A stretch of DNA of 36,737 nt, from the NCBI GenBank assembly GCA_023254135.1, contig JALQYL010000010.1, forward strand, positions 1 to 36,737, in the 5' to 3' direction. The translations under genes and the position numbers were made by a program. The stretch's first letter is position 1. Every line of letters starts with the position of its first letter. Shown here one piece after another: positions 1 to 8,529 of this stretch. The notes under the pieces are model-generated. The model was not told where the DNA came from. It was given only the letters and a program-made list of their open reading frames with translations, and did no database searches. Source of the DNA: Ilumatobacteraceae bacterium. GTDB taxonomy: Bacteria; Actinomycetota; Acidimicrobiia; Acidimicrobiales; Ilumatobacteraceae.

Positions 1-185
1 CAGCAGCACGCAAGGTTGTTTCGTCTGCCGGTCCACGTGCAGCTGCTCCTGAAGTAGTGGAAGAAGTAGCACCACTCGTGAAGCCTGCTGATCCTGAGTT
101 CGAGCGCTTGCTCGAAGAGGAAGAGGCGATCGAGCGTCGCATGCACGATTCGCATGAGACACCGAAGCTCCGTGGGGAGGACTAA
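1..185 (+). CDS. rpsC: 30S ribosomal protein S3, C-terminal end (partial)
   Basis: Only the last 60 or so codons are present, read in the frame that starts at base 3 and ends with TAA at 183-185. The visible piece starts [12 protein letters not shown] and then becomes a Glu/Asp-rich tail ([22 protein letters not shown]), which matches the variable acidic extension found after the KH and C-terminal domains of actinobacterial S3. S3 sits at the mRNA entry site of the 30S subunit. Position directly before rplP (2 nt gap) is the universal S10-operon order, and this position carries most of the identification because the conserved domains lie outside the window. Confidence 0.85.
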   Translation, partial: AARKVVSSAGPRAAAPEVVEEVAPLVKPADPEFERLLEEEEAIERRMHDSHETPKLRGED

Positions 186-187
186 TC

Positions 188-604
188 ATGTTGATGCCTC
201 GTAAGGTCAAGCACCGTAAGCAACAGCGTGGTCGTATGACCGGCGCATCCAAGGGCGGCAACGCACTTGCATTCGGCGAGTACGGCATTCAGGCTCTCGA
301 GCCAGGCTGGATCACAGCTCGTCAGATCGAAGCTGCACGTATTGCCATGACACGTCACATCAAGCGTGGTGGCAAGGTGTGGATCAACATCTTCCCTGAC
401 AAGCCTGTTACGAAGAAGCCTGCCGAAACCCGCATGGGTTCGGGCAAGGGCAACCCAGAGTTCTGGGTGGCCGTTGTAAAGCCAGGTCGCATTCTCTTCG
501 AATTGTCCTACCCATCCGAGGAAACTGCTCGCGCTGCTCTTGAGCGCGCCGTGCAGAAACTCCCCATCAAGGCTCGCGTCATTTCACGTGACGAGCCCAT
601 CTGA
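188..604 (+). CDS. rplP: 50S ribosomal protein L16
   Basis: This 138-residue protein opens with [19 protein letters not shown], the near-invariant start of bacterial L16, and keeps the family's usual length. L16 binds 23S rRNA near the A site and peptidyl transferase centre and is needed for late 50S assembly. The ATG at 188 is preferred because the family starts MLMPRK; an internal ATG two codons later would drop conserved residues. It lies 2 nt after rpsC and 16 nt before rpmC, so it is part of one long ribosomal transcript. Confidence 0.97.
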   Translation: MLMPRKVKHRKQQRGRMTGASKGGNALAFGEYGIQALEPGWITARQIEAARIAMTRHIKRGGKVWINIFPDKPVTKKPAETRMGSGKGNPEFWVAVVKPGRILFELSYPSEETARAALERAVQKLPIKARVISRDEPI

Positions 605-620
605 TTCGAAGGATTAGAAA

Positions 621-839
621 ATGGCACGTTCAATTTCCGAACTTCGTGACATGGATCTCGCAGCCCTCGTGGCCGAGCTCCGTGCATGCAAGCAAGAAGC
701 ACTCAATCTGCGATTCCGCAACGCAACCGGTCAGCTCGACGCACATAGCGAGTTGAAGAAGGTTCGTCGTCAGATCGCTCGTATCAACACCCTTATTCGT
801 CAGCGCGAAATTGTCGCCGCTGAGGCAGCTGGGAAGTGA
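621..839 (+). CDS. rpmC: 50S ribosomal protein L29
   Basis: This 72-residue helical protein has the L29 signature: an N-terminal ISELRDMD, then LRFRNATGQL, and a final KVRRQIARINTLIRQRE helix. L29 sits at the polypeptide exit tunnel beside L23, where it contacts trigger factor and SRP. The start ATG follows GAAGGATTAG, a recognisable Shine-Dalgarno. The stop TGA at 837-839 overlaps the proposed GTG start of rpsQ, which suggests translational coupling. Confidence 0.96.
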   Translation: MARSISELRDMDLAALVAELRACKQEALNLRFRNATGQLDAHSELKKVRRQIARINTLIRQREIVAAEAAGK

Positions 840-1123
840 GTAGTCACATGACAGTAGAAACCACCACCGAAGAGCGCAACTCACGCAAGATCCGCGAAGG
901 TCTCGTCGTCTCCAACAAGATGAACCAGACAGTCGTTATCGCGGTCATCGAGCGCGTGCGCCATGCAAAGTACGACAAGTTCGTTCTTCGCACAAAGAAG
1001 CTCTACGCACACGACGCAGCCAACGATGCAAACGTTGGCGACCGCGTACGCGTAATGGAAACCCGTCCGATGTCAAAGCTCAAGCGCTGGCGCATCGTTG
1101 AAATCTTGGAGCGTGCAAAGTGA
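836..1123 (+). CDS. rpsQ: 30S ribosomal protein S17
   Basis: S17 is an OB-fold protein that binds 16S rRNA in the 5' domain. The protein has [25 protein letters not shown] and [18 protein letters not shown], all hallmark stretches. The start is uncertain: GTG at 836 overlaps the rpmC stop by 4 nt and gives 95 residues, while ATG at 848 gives 91 and begins MTVETTT. The stretch before the conserved core is longer than in most S17 proteins and rich in Thr/Glu, which is common in actinobacteria. The stop TGA at 1121-1123 overlaps the rplN start. Confidence 0.95.
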   Translation: MSSHMTVETTTEERNSRKIREGLVVSNKMNQTVVIAVIERVRHAKYDKFVLRTKKLYAHDAANDANVGDRVRVMETRPMSKLKRWRIVEILERAK

Positions 1124-1488
1124 TTCAGCAAGAGTCCCGTCTCCGCGTTGCAGACAACAGCGGTGCAAAAGAAGTACTCGTCATCAAGGTTCTCGGTGGA
1201 ACGCGTCGTCGTTACGCATCCATCGGTGATGTCTTCATTGCAACGGTCAAGGATGCAATTCCTGGCGCAGCAGTGAAGAAGGGTGAAGTTGTTCGTTGCG
1301 TTGTTGTGCGCGTCAAGAAGGAAAAGCGTCGTCCAGACGGCAGCTACATCCGTTTCGACGAGAACGCAGCAGTGCTCATCAAAGAAGACCTCACACCACG
1401 TGGCACCCGTATTTTCGGACCAGTGGGCCGTGAGCTCCGCGACAAGAAGTTCATGCGAATTGTTTCGCTTGCACCGGAGGTGCTCTAA
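1120..1488 (+). CDS. rplN: 50S ribosomal protein L14
   Basis: This 122-residue protein starts [18 protein letters not shown], the standard L14 opening, and has the usual 122-residue length. L14 is a beta-barrel protein at the subunit interface, contacting 16S rRNA in bridge B8 and the silencing factor RsfS. The start codon is GTG at 1120, overlapping the rpsQ TGA by 4 nt, so initiation is probably coupled to termination upstream. Confidence 0.97.
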   Translation: MIQQESRLRVADNSGAKEVLVIKVLGGTRRRYASIGDVFIATVKDAIPGAAVKKGEVVRCVVVRVKKEKRRPDGSYIRFDENAAVLIKEDLTPRGTRIFGPVGRELRDKKFMRIVSLAPEVL

Positions 1489-1490
1489 CC

Positions 1491-1793
1491 ATGAAGTTCA
1501 AGAAGGGCGACACCGTCCAGATCATCACTGGCAAAGAAGCCGGTAGCCAGGGCGAAATCATTCAGGTTTTGCCAAAGGCGAACAAGGTCGTGATTGAAGG
1601 CCGCAACATTGCAAAGCGCCACACCAAGGCTCGCAGCGCAACACAAGGTTCAGAGATCATTGAAAAGCCAATGCCAATCGATGCATCCAACGTGATGCTC
1701 GTTGTCAAGGGCAAGCCAACTCGCATTGGCTACAAGATCAAGGCAGACGGCACCAAGGTGCGCGTTGCAAAGAAGTCAGGAGAGGAAGTCTGA
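1491..1793 (+). CDS. rplX: 50S ribosomal protein L24
   Basis: This 100-residue protein has the KOW motif at its N-terminus ([20 protein letters not shown]) and the following [15 protein letters not shown] segment. L24 is an assembly initiator protein that binds 23S rRNA near the exit tunnel. It starts 2 nt after the rplN stop and its TGA at 1791-1793 shares one base with the rplE ATG at 1793. Confidence 0.97.
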   Translation: MKFKKGDTVQIITGKEAGSQGEIIQVLPKANKVVIEGRNIAKRHTKARSATQGSEIIEKPMPIDASNVMLVVKGKPTRIGYKIKADGTKVRVAKKSGEEV

Positions 1794-2416
1794 TGACAAC
1801 CGCAACCACTCCACGTCTCAAGGCTCGCTACGAAGCTGAAATCAAGCAAGCGCTCATGGCGCAGCTTGGTCTCACCAACGTGATGCAAGTTCCCAAGCTT
1901 GAGAAGATCGTGATCAACATGGGTGTTGGCCGTGCAACACAGCAGCCTTCGCTGCTCGATGGTGCAGTTGCCGACCTCACAAAGATCGCCGGTCAGAAGC
2001 CCATCGTCACCAAGTCACGTGACTCCATCGCAAGCTTCAAGCTTCGCGAAAACCAAGCAATTGGTTGCAAGGTGACACTCCGTGGTGACCGCATGTGGGA
2101 GTTCTACGACCGCTTGTTGTCCATCGCGATTCCTCGTATTCGTGACTTCCGTGGACTTCCTGCCCACTCATGGGACGGACGTGGCAACTACACGTTCGGT
2201 CTCAACGAGCAGACAATGTTCCCTGAAATTGATTACGACAAGATCGATTCCCCACAAGGAATGGACATCACAATCGTGACAACAGCAACGTCCGATGCAC
2301 AAGGTCGTGCATTGCTCGATGCATTCGGTTTCCCATTCAAGCGCGGCAACGAAGGCGGAGCTCCCGCCAAGAAGAAGCCCAAGGGTCGCGGTCCTGTCCG
2401 TGGCAAGAAGAAGTAG
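1793..2416 (+). CDS. rplE: 50S ribosomal protein L5, with basic C-terminal tail
   Basis: The core matches L5: [31 protein letters not shown], and [19 protein letters not shown]5 binds 5S rRNA and the P-site tRNA elbow. The family is usually about 180 residues; this one is 207. The excess is a C-terminal tail rich in Lys, Gly and Pro ([16 protein letters not shown]) that probably binds RNA non-specifically. The ATG overlaps the rplX stop by one base, and rpsN follows after 14 nt. Confidence 0.97.
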   Translation: MTTATTPRLKARYEAEIKQALMAQLGLTNVMQVPKLEKIVINMGVGRATQQPSLLDGAVADLTKIAGQKPIVTKSRDSIASFKLRENQAIGCKVTLRGDRMWEFYDRLLSIAIPRIRDFRGLPAHSWDGRGNYTFGLNEQTMFPEIDYDKIDSPQGMDITIVTTATSDAQGRALLDAFGFPFKRGNEGGAPAKKKPKGRGPVRGKKK

Positions 2417-2430
2417 TCAGGTAAAGAACC

Positions 2431-2616
2431 ATGGCAAAGCAATCAATGATCAACAAGGCAAACGCCAAGCCCAAGTTCAAGGTTCGTGCGTACACACGTT
2501 GCCGCAAGTGCGGCCGTGCACGTTCGGTGTACCGCAAGTTCGGTTTGTGCCGCGTATGTCTCCGAGAGATGGCTCATGCAGGAGAAATTCCTGGCGTGAC
2601 CAAGGCGAGCTGGTGA
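2431..2616 (+). CDS. rpsZ: 30S ribosomal protein S14, zinc-binding short form
   Basis: This 61-residue protein is the short, zinc-dependent (type Z, C+) form of S14. Two CxxC pairs are visible, CRKC near residue 24 and CRVC near residue 40, and the C-terminus ends in the family's [10 protein letters not shown]14 is a 30S head protein. The short zinc form at its native spc-operon locus is usual for Gram-positive bacteria; any zinc-free long paralog would lie outside the window. It is sometimes named rpsN. Confidence 0.96.
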   Translation: MAKQSMINKANAKPKFKVRAYTRCRKCGRARSVYRKFGLCRVCLREMAHAGEIPGVTKASW

Positions 2617-2626
2617 GGTAACCAAC

Positions 2627-3028
2627 ATGATGACTGATCCCATCGCCGACATGCTCACACGTATCCGCAACGCGAACACCGCGTTGAAGGAAACCGTTGT
2701 GATGCCATCATCGAAGCAAAAAGTTGCACTCGCTGAAGTATTGAAGAAGGAGGGCTACATCGATGATTTCACCGTTGCTCCTTCAACAAAGGGTCCCGGC
2801 AACCAGCTGACCATTCAGATGAAGTACTCCATCGACCGTCACCGCACCATCAGCGGACTCACACGTGTGTCCACTCCTGGTCTGCGCGTGTATCGCAACT
2901 CCAAGGAAGTCCCACGCGTGTTGGGTGGCCTTGGTGTCGCAGTTCTGTCCACCAGCCAAGGGCTCCTCACCGATCGTGAAGCGCGCAAGCGCAAGGTCGG
3001 CGGCGAAGTTCTGTGCTTCGTGTGGTGA
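2627..3028 (+). CDS. rpsH: 30S ribosomal protein S8
   Basis: This protein of 133 residues has the S8 N-terminus [15 protein letters not shown] and the C-terminal block [24 protein letters not shown]8 binds helix 21 of 16S rRNA and in enterobacteria also represses the spc operon by binding its mRNA; whether that control operates here cannot be read from the sequence. The start lies in tandem ATGs at 2627 and 2630; the first is used here. Confidence 0.97.
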   Translation: MMTDPIADMLTRIRNANTALKETVVMPSSKQKVALAEVLKKEGYIDDFTVAPSTKGPGNQLTIQMKYSIDRHRTISGLTRVSTPGLRVYRNSKEVPRVLGGLGVAVLSTSQGLLTDREARKRKVGGEVLCFVW

Positions 3029-3054
3029 CCCCGGGACGAAAGTAGGAAACGAAC

Positions 3055-3594
3055 ATGTCACGTATCGGCAAAGCCCCCATCACCGTTCCATCGGGTGTCG
3101 AAGTCACCATCTCTGGTCGCAACGTCACCGTGAAGGGTCCTAAGGGAACTCTCTCTCGCGATATTCCTGGCGACATCATTGTGCGCCAGGAAGAAAACAC
3201 CATCTTGGTGGAGCGTCCAAACGACGAGCGCCAAAACCGTTCACTCCACGGCCTCTCACGCACACTCGTGAGCAACATGGTCATTGGAGTCACCGATGGT
3301 TTCGCCAAGGAACTTGAAATTGTTGGCGTTGGTTACCGCGCCGAAGCAGCAGGTTCCGACCTGCGCCTCGCACTCGGTTTCTCACACCCCGTCATGGTGC
3401 CTGCACCTGCCGGTATTTCTTTTGAAATTCCAGTGCAGACCCGCGTCATCGTGAAGGGCATCGACAAAGAACTCGTCGGACAGGTTGCGGCCAACATCCG
3501 CGCTATCCGTAAGCCAGAGCCTTACAAGGGCAAGGGTGTGCGTTACCTCGGTGAGCACATCGTCCGCAAAGCCGGCAAGACCGGCAAGAAGTGA
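3055..3594 (+). CDS. rplF: 50S ribosomal protein L6
   Basis: This 179-residue protein begins [17 protein letters not shown], the canonical L6 start, and has the conserved C-terminal [18 protein letters not shown]6 lies near the sarcin-ricin loop and GTPase centre, where it contacts EF-G. Length is normal for the family. A purine-rich AGGAAACGAAC precedes the ATG. rpsH lies 26 nt upstream and rplR 21 nt downstream. Confidence 0.97.
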   Translation: MSRIGKAPITVPSGVEVTISGRNVTVKGPKGTLSRDIPGDIIVRQEENTILVERPNDERQNRSLHGLSRTLVSNMVIGVTDGFAKELEIVGVGYRAEAAGSDLRLALGFSHPVMVPAPAGISFEIPVQTRVIVKGIDKELVGQVAANIRAIRKPEPYKGKGVRYLGEHIVRKAGKTGKK

Positions 3595-3615
3595 TTCGGT
3601 AGTTAAGGAACTCAC

Positions 3616-3981
3616 ATGCCAAACATCGCAAAGATTCGTCGCGAGTCACGCCTTCGTCGTCACCGTCGCGTTCGTAAGAAGATCCACGGAACAGCAGAGC
3701 GTCCACGTCTCGCTGTGCACCGCACAAACAAACACTTCAACATGCAGCTCATCAATGATGACCTCGGTCTCACGATTGCTGCAGCATCATCGGTGGAAGC
3801 CGACATGCGCAAGGCAAGCGGTGCAACAGTTGCCGCTGCCACACAAGTAGGCACATTGATCGCACAGCGCGCCAAGGCTGCAGGTGTCAACTCGGTCGTT
3901 TTCGACCGCGGTGGCTACGCATACCACGGTCGCGTTGCAGCAGCGGCCCAAGCCGCACGTGACGCAGGATTGGAATTCTGA
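3616..3981 (+). CDS. rplR: 50S ribosomal protein L18
   Basis: This protein of 121 residues has the basic L18 N-terminus ([15 protein letters not shown]) and the core [20 protein letters not shown] and [15 protein letters not shown]18 binds 5S rRNA together with L5 and helps incorporate it into the 50S subunit. The TGA at 3979-3981 shares one base with the rpsE ATG at 3981, so the two genes are translationally coupled. Confidence 0.97.
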   Translation: MPNIAKIRRESRLRRHRRVRKKIHGTAERPRLAVHRTNKHFNMQLINDDLGLTIAAASSVEADMRKASGATVAAATQVGTLIAQRAKAAGVNSVVFDRGGYAYHGRVAAAAQAARDAGLEF

Positions 3982-4565
3982 TGAGCAACTTCAACAACTC
4001 ATTTTCAACAGCAGCCCCAGAGCCAGGTGCGCTCCGTGAATCACGTGTGATTCACATCAACCGCGTGGCCAAGGTTGTGAAGGGTGGACGTCGTTTCTCG
4101 TTCACCGCACTCGTGGTTGTCGGTGACGGCAATGGTCGCGTTGGTCTTGGTTACGGAAAGGCAAAGGAAGTTCCTTTGGCAATCCAAAAGGGAACCGAAG
4201 AAGCAAAGCGCAACTTGTTCGATGTAGCACTTGCTGGTTCCACCGTTACTCACCCCATCCTCGGTATCTCCGGTGCAGGTCGCGTGCTCTTGAAGCCCGC
4301 TTCTCCTGGTACTGGTGTTATCGCCGGTGGTGCAGCTCGCATCATTCTTGAAGAGGCTGGCGTGCACGACGTGCTTGCAAAGTCCCTTGGTTCAGCAAAT
4401 GCAATCAACGTTGCACGCGCCACCATTGAAGGCCTGCGTCAATTGCAGCGCCCCGACGAAGTTGCAAAGCGCCGCGGCATTCCTGCCGACTCATTCGTGC
4501 CCAAGGGCATGTTGAAGGCATACACCGATCGTAAGAATGCGATCGCTGCCGGAGAGGCTCACTAA
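3981..4565 (+). CDS. rpsE: 30S ribosomal protein S5
   Basis: This 194-residue protein has the S5 double-stranded RNA-binding N-domain ([19 protein letters not shown]) and the second domain with [20 protein letters not shown] and [14 protein letters not shown]5 contributes to decoding fidelity and mRNA unwinding at the entry tunnel. It carries a longer, low-complexity N-terminal arm (about 35 residues rich in Asn, Ser, Ala) than the enterobacterial protein, a common feature in actinobacteria. Confidence 0.97.
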   Translation: MSNFNNSFSTAAPEPGALRESRVIHINRVAKVVKGGRRFSFTALVVVGDGNGRVGLGYGKAKEVPLAIQKGTEEAKRNLFDVALAGSTVTHPILGISGAGRVLLKPASPGTGVIAGGAARIILEEAGVHDVLAKSLGSANAINVARATIEGLRQLQRPDEVAKRRGIPADSFVPKGMLKAYTDRKNAIAAGEAH

Positions 4566-4567
4566 TC

Positions 4568-4753
4568 ATGGCTACCACCATCACAGTCACACTCAAGCGT
4601 TCGAAGATCGGCGCAAAGCCAAAGTCACGCGGCACACTGCGCGCACTTGGCCTCAGCAAGATTGGTGATACCAACACCCTTCCCGATCGTCCAGAGATTC
4701 GCGGCATGATTGCTCGCGTTCCTCACCTCATTGAAGTTCAGGAGAACAACTGA
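4568..4753 (+). CDS. rpmD: 50S ribosomal protein L30
   Basis: This 61-residue protein shows the L30 pattern: ITVTLKRSKIGAKPKSRGTLRALGL, then IRGMIARVPHLIEVQE. L30 is a small ferredoxin-like-fold protein of the 50S subunit that some bacterial phyla lack. It starts 2 nt after rpsE and ends 2 nt before rplO. Confidence 0.96.
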   Translation: MATTITVTLKRSKIGAKPKSRGTLRALGLSKIGDTNTLPDRPEIRGMIARVPHLIEVQENN

Positions 4754-4755
4754 TC

Positions 4756-5247
4756 ATGCGCGTAGACGAACTCGCACCAGCACCAGGCGCCGTTAAGCGC
4801 AAGAAGCGCGTTGGCCGTGGTATCGGCGGTAAGGGCGGCAAGACCGCAGGTGCCGGTACAAAGGGTCAGCAGTCACGTGGTCGTGGCAAGGTCGCTCGCG
4901 GTTTCGAAGGTGGACAGATGCCCCTCAAGCAGCGCGTGCCAAAGCTGAAGGGTTTCAACAACCCATTCCGCGTTGAGTACTACGCCGTCAACCTCGACGC
5001 CATCAACGAACTTGGCTTGTCCGAAGTGAACCCTGAAATCCTCGTGGAAAAGGGCGCCGCTCACAAGGGAACCTTCATCAAGGTTCTCGGCCGTGGCGAA
5101 ATCAAGATTGCTGTCAAGGTGTCGGCACATGCTGTGTCGAAGACCGCAGAGCAGGCAATCGTGGCAGCCGGTGGCTCCGTGACAATCTTGCCGCTTCCGT
5201 TCAAGGTTCGTCCCGCAGCCAAGGGCAACCAATTCACCAACCGCTAA
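4756..5247 (+). CDS. rplO: 50S ribosomal protein L15
   Basis: This protein of 163 residues begins with the Gly/Lys-rich extended arm of L15 (RKKRVGRGIGGKGGKTAGAG, then KGQQSRGRGKVARGFEGGQMP), followed by the globular domain ending AAGGSVTILPLPFKVRPAA. L15 is a late-assembly 50S protein. It is the last ribosomal gene before secY, and 44 nt separate them, a wider gap than the 1-30 nt gaps upstream. Confidence 0.97.
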   Translation: MRVDELAPAPGAVKRKKRVGRGIGGKGGKTAGAGTKGQQSRGRGKVARGFEGGQMPLKQRVPKLKGFNNPFRVEYYAVNLDAINELGLSEVNPEILVEKGAAHKGTFIKVLGRGEIKIAVKVSAHAVSKTAEQAIVAAGGSVTILPLPFKVRPAAKGNQFTNR

Positions 5248-5291
5248 CCACGATTAGTTTCTACTAATTCGTCGGCGACAAGGAGTTCCAC

Positions 5292-6611
5292 GTGTTCTCA
5301 AACCTGAAGAACATCTTCAAGGTCGAGGATCTGCGCAAGAAGTTGTTCTTCACGCTTGCCATGATCATGGTGTATCGATTCGGTGCATCACTTCGCGTCC
5401 CAGGTATCGATTCGGGTGCAGTCGCGCAATTGCGTGAAGCTGCCAAGTCGCAGGGTGCACTCGGCTTCCTCAACTTGTTCTCAGGTGGAGCATTCGGTTC
5501 GTTCTCCATTTTCGCGCTCGGCATCATGCCGTACATCACCTCCAGCATCATCATGCAGGTGTTGAATGTTGTGATTCCCAAGTTGCAAGAGTGGCAAGAA
5601 ATGGGTGCTGTTGGTCAGCGCAAGATCACACAGTGGACTCGCTACGTTGCTATCGCCATCGCGTTGTTGCAGGGTTCTGGCCTCACCTTCATCTTTGGTC
5701 AGGGCAAGGGTTCAGCATTCTTCGGTGCAGCCGCCAAGGCCCCCGATGTTGTGTTGCTCGATCCATTCATGCCACGTGCACTTCTTGTGATCCCGTCACT
5801 TGTTGCGGGCACCGCACTGCTCATGTGGGTGGGAGAACTCATCAGCCAACGCGGAATTTCGAATGGCATGTCCGTTCTCATTTTCGCTTCGGTTGTGTCC
5901 GGTTTGCCCTACAACTACTACTCAATTCTGCAGAGCAAGAAGTTCATCGTGTTCGCATTGTTGGTGCTGGTTTCATTGGGAATCTTGGCCGCCGTTGTTC
6001 GTGTTGAACTCGGACAACGTCGCATTCCGGTGCAATTTGCGAAGCGCGTTGTGGGTCGTCGTATGACAGGTGGACAAAGCACCTACATTCCACTCAAGGT
6101 CAACCAGGCCGGCGTCGTGCCCATCATTTTCGCTTCATCTGTGTTGTTGCTTCCCGTTCTCATGTCGAACGTGCTGGGTAGCGCAGAAGGTTGGCGTGGT
6201 TCCATCGCTGGCTTCGTGAACGACTACTTGGTGAACAGCCAGAACATGGTGTACATCACCAGCTTCTTCTTGCTCATCGTTGCATTCGCGTACTTCTACA
6301 ACTCCATCGCGTTCGACCCCATCCGTCAGGCCGACCAATTGCGTAAGCAAGGCGGATTCATTCCTGGTATTCGCCCCGGACCACAAACCGAGCGTTACCT
6401 TGCAAAGGCCGTGAACCGCATCACGTTGCCCGGCGCCTTGTTCGTTGCGTTCATTGCAATTTTGCCGTACATCATTTTGTGGGTGGGCGATGTGCAGTCG
6501 TTCCCATTCGCCGGAACAACCGTGTTGATTGCAGTTGGTGTTGCACTTGAGTTGATGCGCCAAATCGATAGCCAACTCATGCTCCGCAACTACGAGGGTT
6601 TCCTCAAGTAA
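5292..6611 (+). CDS. secY: Preprotein translocase subunit SecY
   Basis: SecY is the channel subunit of the SecYEG translocon. The 439-residue protein is the usual length and has ten predicted membrane segments. Recognisable blocks include FNLFSGGAFGSFSIFALGIMPYITSSIIMQ (written here only as a region, residues about 58-87), GISNGMSVLIFA, and QGGFIPGIRPGPQTERYL in the cytosolic loop before TM9. The start is GTG at 5292, supported by AAGGAG eight nt upstream. No shorter start fits because the N-terminal amphipathic helix is conserved. adk follows after 2 nt. Confidence 0.97.
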   Translation: MFSNLKNIFKVEDLRKKLFFTLAMIMVYRFGASLRVPGIDSGAVAQLREAAKSQGALGFLNLFSGGAFGSFSIFALGIMPYITSSIIMQVLNVVIPKLQEWQEMGAVGQRKITQWTRYVAIAIALLQGSGLTFIFGQGKGSAFFGAAAKAPDVVLLDPFMPRALLVIPSLVAGTALLMWVGELISQRGISNGMSVLIFASVVSGLPYNYYSILQSKKFIVFALLVLVSLGILAAVVRVELGQRRIPVQFAKRVVGRRMTGGQSTYIPLKVNQAGVVPIIFASSVLLLPVLMSNVLGSAEGWRGSIAGFVNDYLVNSQNMVYITSFFLLIVAFAYFYNSIAFDPIRQADQLRKQGGFIPGIRPGPQTERYLAKAVNRITLPGALFVAFIAILPYIILWVGDVQSFPFAGTTVLIAVGVALELMRQIDSQLMLRNYEGFLK

Positions 6612-6613
6612 CA

Positions 6614-7270
6614 ATGAACCCTGGTGCACGTATGGTGCTATTGGGCCGCCAAGGAGCGGGCAAGGGAACGCAGTGTGTGCGCTTGTCTCGCCATTTCGTG
6701 ATCCCTCACATTTCCACCGGCGATATGTTGCGTGCCGCCGTGCGTGAAGGAACCGAGCTGGGCAACATGGCCAAGGCCATCATCGATGCTGGCGGCTTAG
6801 TAAGCGACGACATCATGATTGGCATCGTGGCTGAGCGCCTTGAAGTGGATGATGCCCGCGACCGCGGCTACATCCTTGATGGCTTTCCTCGCACCGTTGG
6901 CCAGGCTGAATCCCTCGATGGCATCACCTCCGAGCGTCCGCTGAACATGGTGATCGACCTCGACGTACCCCGAGAACTGGTTCTTGAGCGCCTGTCTGCT
7001 CGTCGCGTCTGCCGCGATTGCGGAGCCAATTTCCAGGCCACCGGCACTGAAACCGGCCAGTGGACCTGTGAGAACTGCGGGGGAGACGTGGTCCAGCGTG
7101 ACGACGACACCCCCGACGCCATTAATCGCCGTCTGGACCTCTATGAGACCCAGACCCAACCCCTCATTGACTACTACGGCAAAACCGGCCGTTTGGTCAC
7201 TGTCGACGGGCTTGGCAGCCCCGACGAGGTCTTTGACCGATTGACAAAAGCAATCGAACAAAGGCTCTAA
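6614..7270 (+). CDS. adk: Adenylate kinase, long form with zinc-type LID
   Basis: Adenylate kinase interconverts ATP+AMP and 2 ADP in the cytosol. The P-loop GRQGAGKGT is at residues 11-19, STGDMLR (AMP site) near 35, and ILDGFPRT near 87. The 218-residue length means it is a long form with a LID insertion. In the LID, a CRDC pair and a CENC pair sit about 20 residues apart and form a Cys4 zinc site, as in Gram-positive enzymes. It follows secY by 2 nt. The gene usually found next, map, is absent. Confidence 0.97.
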   Translation: MNPGARMVLLGRQGAGKGTQCVRLSRHFVIPHISTGDMLRAAVREGTELGNMAKAIIDAGGLVSDDIMIGIVAERLEVDDARDRGYILDGFPRTVGQAESLDGITSERPLNMVIDLDVPRELVLERLSARRVCRDCGANFQATGTETGQWTCENCGGDVVQRDDDTPDAINRRLDLYETQTQPLIDYYGKTGRLVTVDGLGSPDEVFDRLTKAIEQRL

Positions 7271-7277
7271 CTGCTGC

Positions 7278-7306
7278 TTGGCGTGTGAGAAATGCGCCGA
7301 TAGCAT
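7278..7306 (+). promoter_or_regulatory. Possible promoter in the adk-infA gap
   Basis: TTGGCG at 7278-7283 and TAGCAT at 7301-7306 are separated by 17 nt, each matching four of six sigma-70 consensus bases. They lie in the largest gap of the spc-alpha cluster (103 nt before infA). This would let infA-rpmJ-rpsM onward be transcribed separately from secY-adk. The match is modest and the call is an inference from position and spacing. Confidence 0.35.
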
Positions 7307-7317
7307 TGCCACTCGCC

Positions 7318-7339
7318 CCTATAGCAATTCTGCTATTGG
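7318..7339 (+). other. Small hairpin in the infA leader
   Basis: ATAGCA at 7321-7326 and TGCTAT at 7331-7336 are exact inverted repeats around an ATTC loop. CC/GG pairs at 7318-7319 and 7338-7339 extend the stem past one T-T mismatch. It ends 22 nt before the infA Shine-Dalgarno. There is no T tract after it, so it is not an obvious terminator; a role in the infA leader is possible. Confidence 0.45.
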
Positions 7340-7373
7340 AGCAACCTGTCCACCCCATACCAAGGAGCCCACT

Positions 7374-7598
7374 CTGGCCAAGCCAAAGGAAGATGCGATC
7401 GTGCTGGAAGGCACGATTCTCGAATCGCTGCCGAACGCAATGTTCCGTGTCGAATTAGAGAACGGCCACAAAGTGCTGGCGCACATCTCAGGAAAGATGC
7501 GCATGCACTACATCCGCATTCTTCCTGGCGACAAGGTTCAGGTGGAACTCACCCCATACGACCTCACCCGCGGTCGTATTACATATCGCTTCAAGTGA
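7374..7598 (+). CDS. infA: Translation initiation factor IF-1, apparent CTG start
   Basis: IF-1 is an OB-fold factor that occupies the 30S A site during initiation. The protein [19 protein letters not shown], then [20 protein letters not shown] and GRITYRFK, matches the whole of IF-1, and counted from CTG at 7374 it has the normal length (74 residues). The residue before AKPKED should be the initiator Met, and the codon there is CTG. AAGGAG at 7362-7367 lies six nt upstream, an ideal Shine-Dalgarno. No ATG, GTG or TTG is available near by in frame; the next upstream candidate is TTG at 7278, which would add 32 non-conserved residues. The gene is certain; the CTG start is a strong inference. 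Confidence 0.93.
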   Translation: MAKPKEDAIVLEGTILESLPNAMFRVELENGHKVLAHISGKMRMHYIRILPGDKVQVELTPYDLTRGRITYRFK

Positions 7599-7605
7599 GA
7601 TCGCA

Positions 7606-7719
7606 ATGAAAGTACGCCCAAGCGTCAAAAAAATCTGTGAAAAGTGCAAGGTCATTCGTCGTCACGGACGAGTAATGGTCATTTGCGAAAACCCCCGGCA
7701 CAAGCAGCGCCAGGGCTAA
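7606..7719 (+). CDS. rpmJ: 50S ribosomal protein L36, zinc-binding form
   Basis: This 37-residue protein begins [17 protein letters not shown] and ends [10 protein letters not shown], which is L36. Cys11, Cys14, Cys27 and His32 form the zinc site of the C+ form. L36 stabilises 23S rRNA near the GTPase centre. It starts 7 nt after infA and precedes rpsM, the classic infA-rpmJ-rpsM order. Confidence 0.97.
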   Translation: MKVRPSVKKICEKCKVIRRHGRVMVICENPRHKQRQG

Positions 7720-7744
7720 GAGAGCAACGAAGGAACTGTAAAAC

Positions 7745-8122
7745 ATGGCACGTATTGCTGGCGTCGACATTCCACGCGAAAAGCGTTTGGAAATTTCGTT
7801 GACATACATCTTCGGCATTGGTCGACCAACATCACAGAAGATCTGTGATGCCACTGGCCTCAACCGCAACACCCGCGTTCGCGATCTCACAGAAGACGAA
7901 GTGAATCGCATCCGCGCATGGGTTGATCAGAACATCACTGTTGAAGGTGACTTGCGCCGCGACGTGCAGCAAGACATCAAGCGCAAGATCGAAATTGGCT
8001 GCTTGCAGGGTGTTCGTCACCGCAAGGGTCTGCCAGTACGTGGTCAGCGCACGCACACAAATGCGCGCACACGTAAGGGTCCGAAGAAGACAGTTGCCAA
8101 CAAGAAGAAGGCAGTGAGGTAG
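7745..8122 (+). CDS. rpsM: 30S ribosomal protein S13
   Basis: This protein of 125 residues begins [20 protein letters not shown] and contains [11 protein letters not shown] and the C-terminal [18 protein letters not shown] that touches P-site tRNA. S13 is a 30S head protein forming bridges B1a and B1b. GAAGGA precedes the ATG by about nine nt. It is the first gene of the alpha operon proper. Confidence 0.97.
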   Translation: MARIAGVDIPREKRLEISLTYIFGIGRPTSQKICDATGLNRNTRVRDLTEDEVNRIRAWVDQNITVEGDLRRDVQQDIKRKIEIGCLQGVRHRKGLPVRGQRTHTNARTRKGPKKTVANKKKAVR

Positions 8123-8128
8123 TAAGCC

Positions 8129-8527
8129 ATGGCTAAGGCACAGGCAGGTGGACGTCGTCCACGTAAGCGCGAGCGTAAGAACGTCACCACTGGCGTTGTT
8201 CACATCAAGAGCTCGTTCAACAACACAATCGTTTCCATCACTGATGTTGACGGCAATGTCATTTCATGGGCATCGTCAGGTCAGTTGGGTTTCAAGGGTT
8301 CACGCAAGTCAACACCTTTCGCTGCACAGCAAGCTGCAGAAAAGGCCGGCAAGGCAGCCATGGAGCATGGTCTTCGTCGCGTTGAAGTGCATGTGAAGGG
8401 ACCAGGTTCTGGTCGCGACACCGCATTGCGTTCCATTCAGAATCTCGGTATCGAAGTTTCCGGCATCAAAGACGTCACTCCAGTGCCGCACAACGGTTGC
8501 CGCCAGCCAAAGCGTCGTAGGAGCTAA
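8129..8527 (+). CDS. rpsK: 30S ribosomal protein S11
   Basis: S11 is a platform protein of the 30S subunit near the mRNA exit. The 132-residue protein has [50 protein letters not shown] and the C-terminal [17 protein letters not shown]. Length and motifs are standard. It sits 6 nt after rpsM and 2 nt before rpsD. Confidence 0.97.
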   Translation: MAKAQAGGRRPRKRERKNVTTGVVHIKSSFNNTIVSITDVDGNVISWASSGQLGFKGSRKSTPFAAQQAAEKAGKAAMEHGLRRVEVHVKGPGSGRDTALRSIQNLGIEVSGIKDVTPVPHNGCRQPKRRRS

Positions 8528-8529
8528 TC

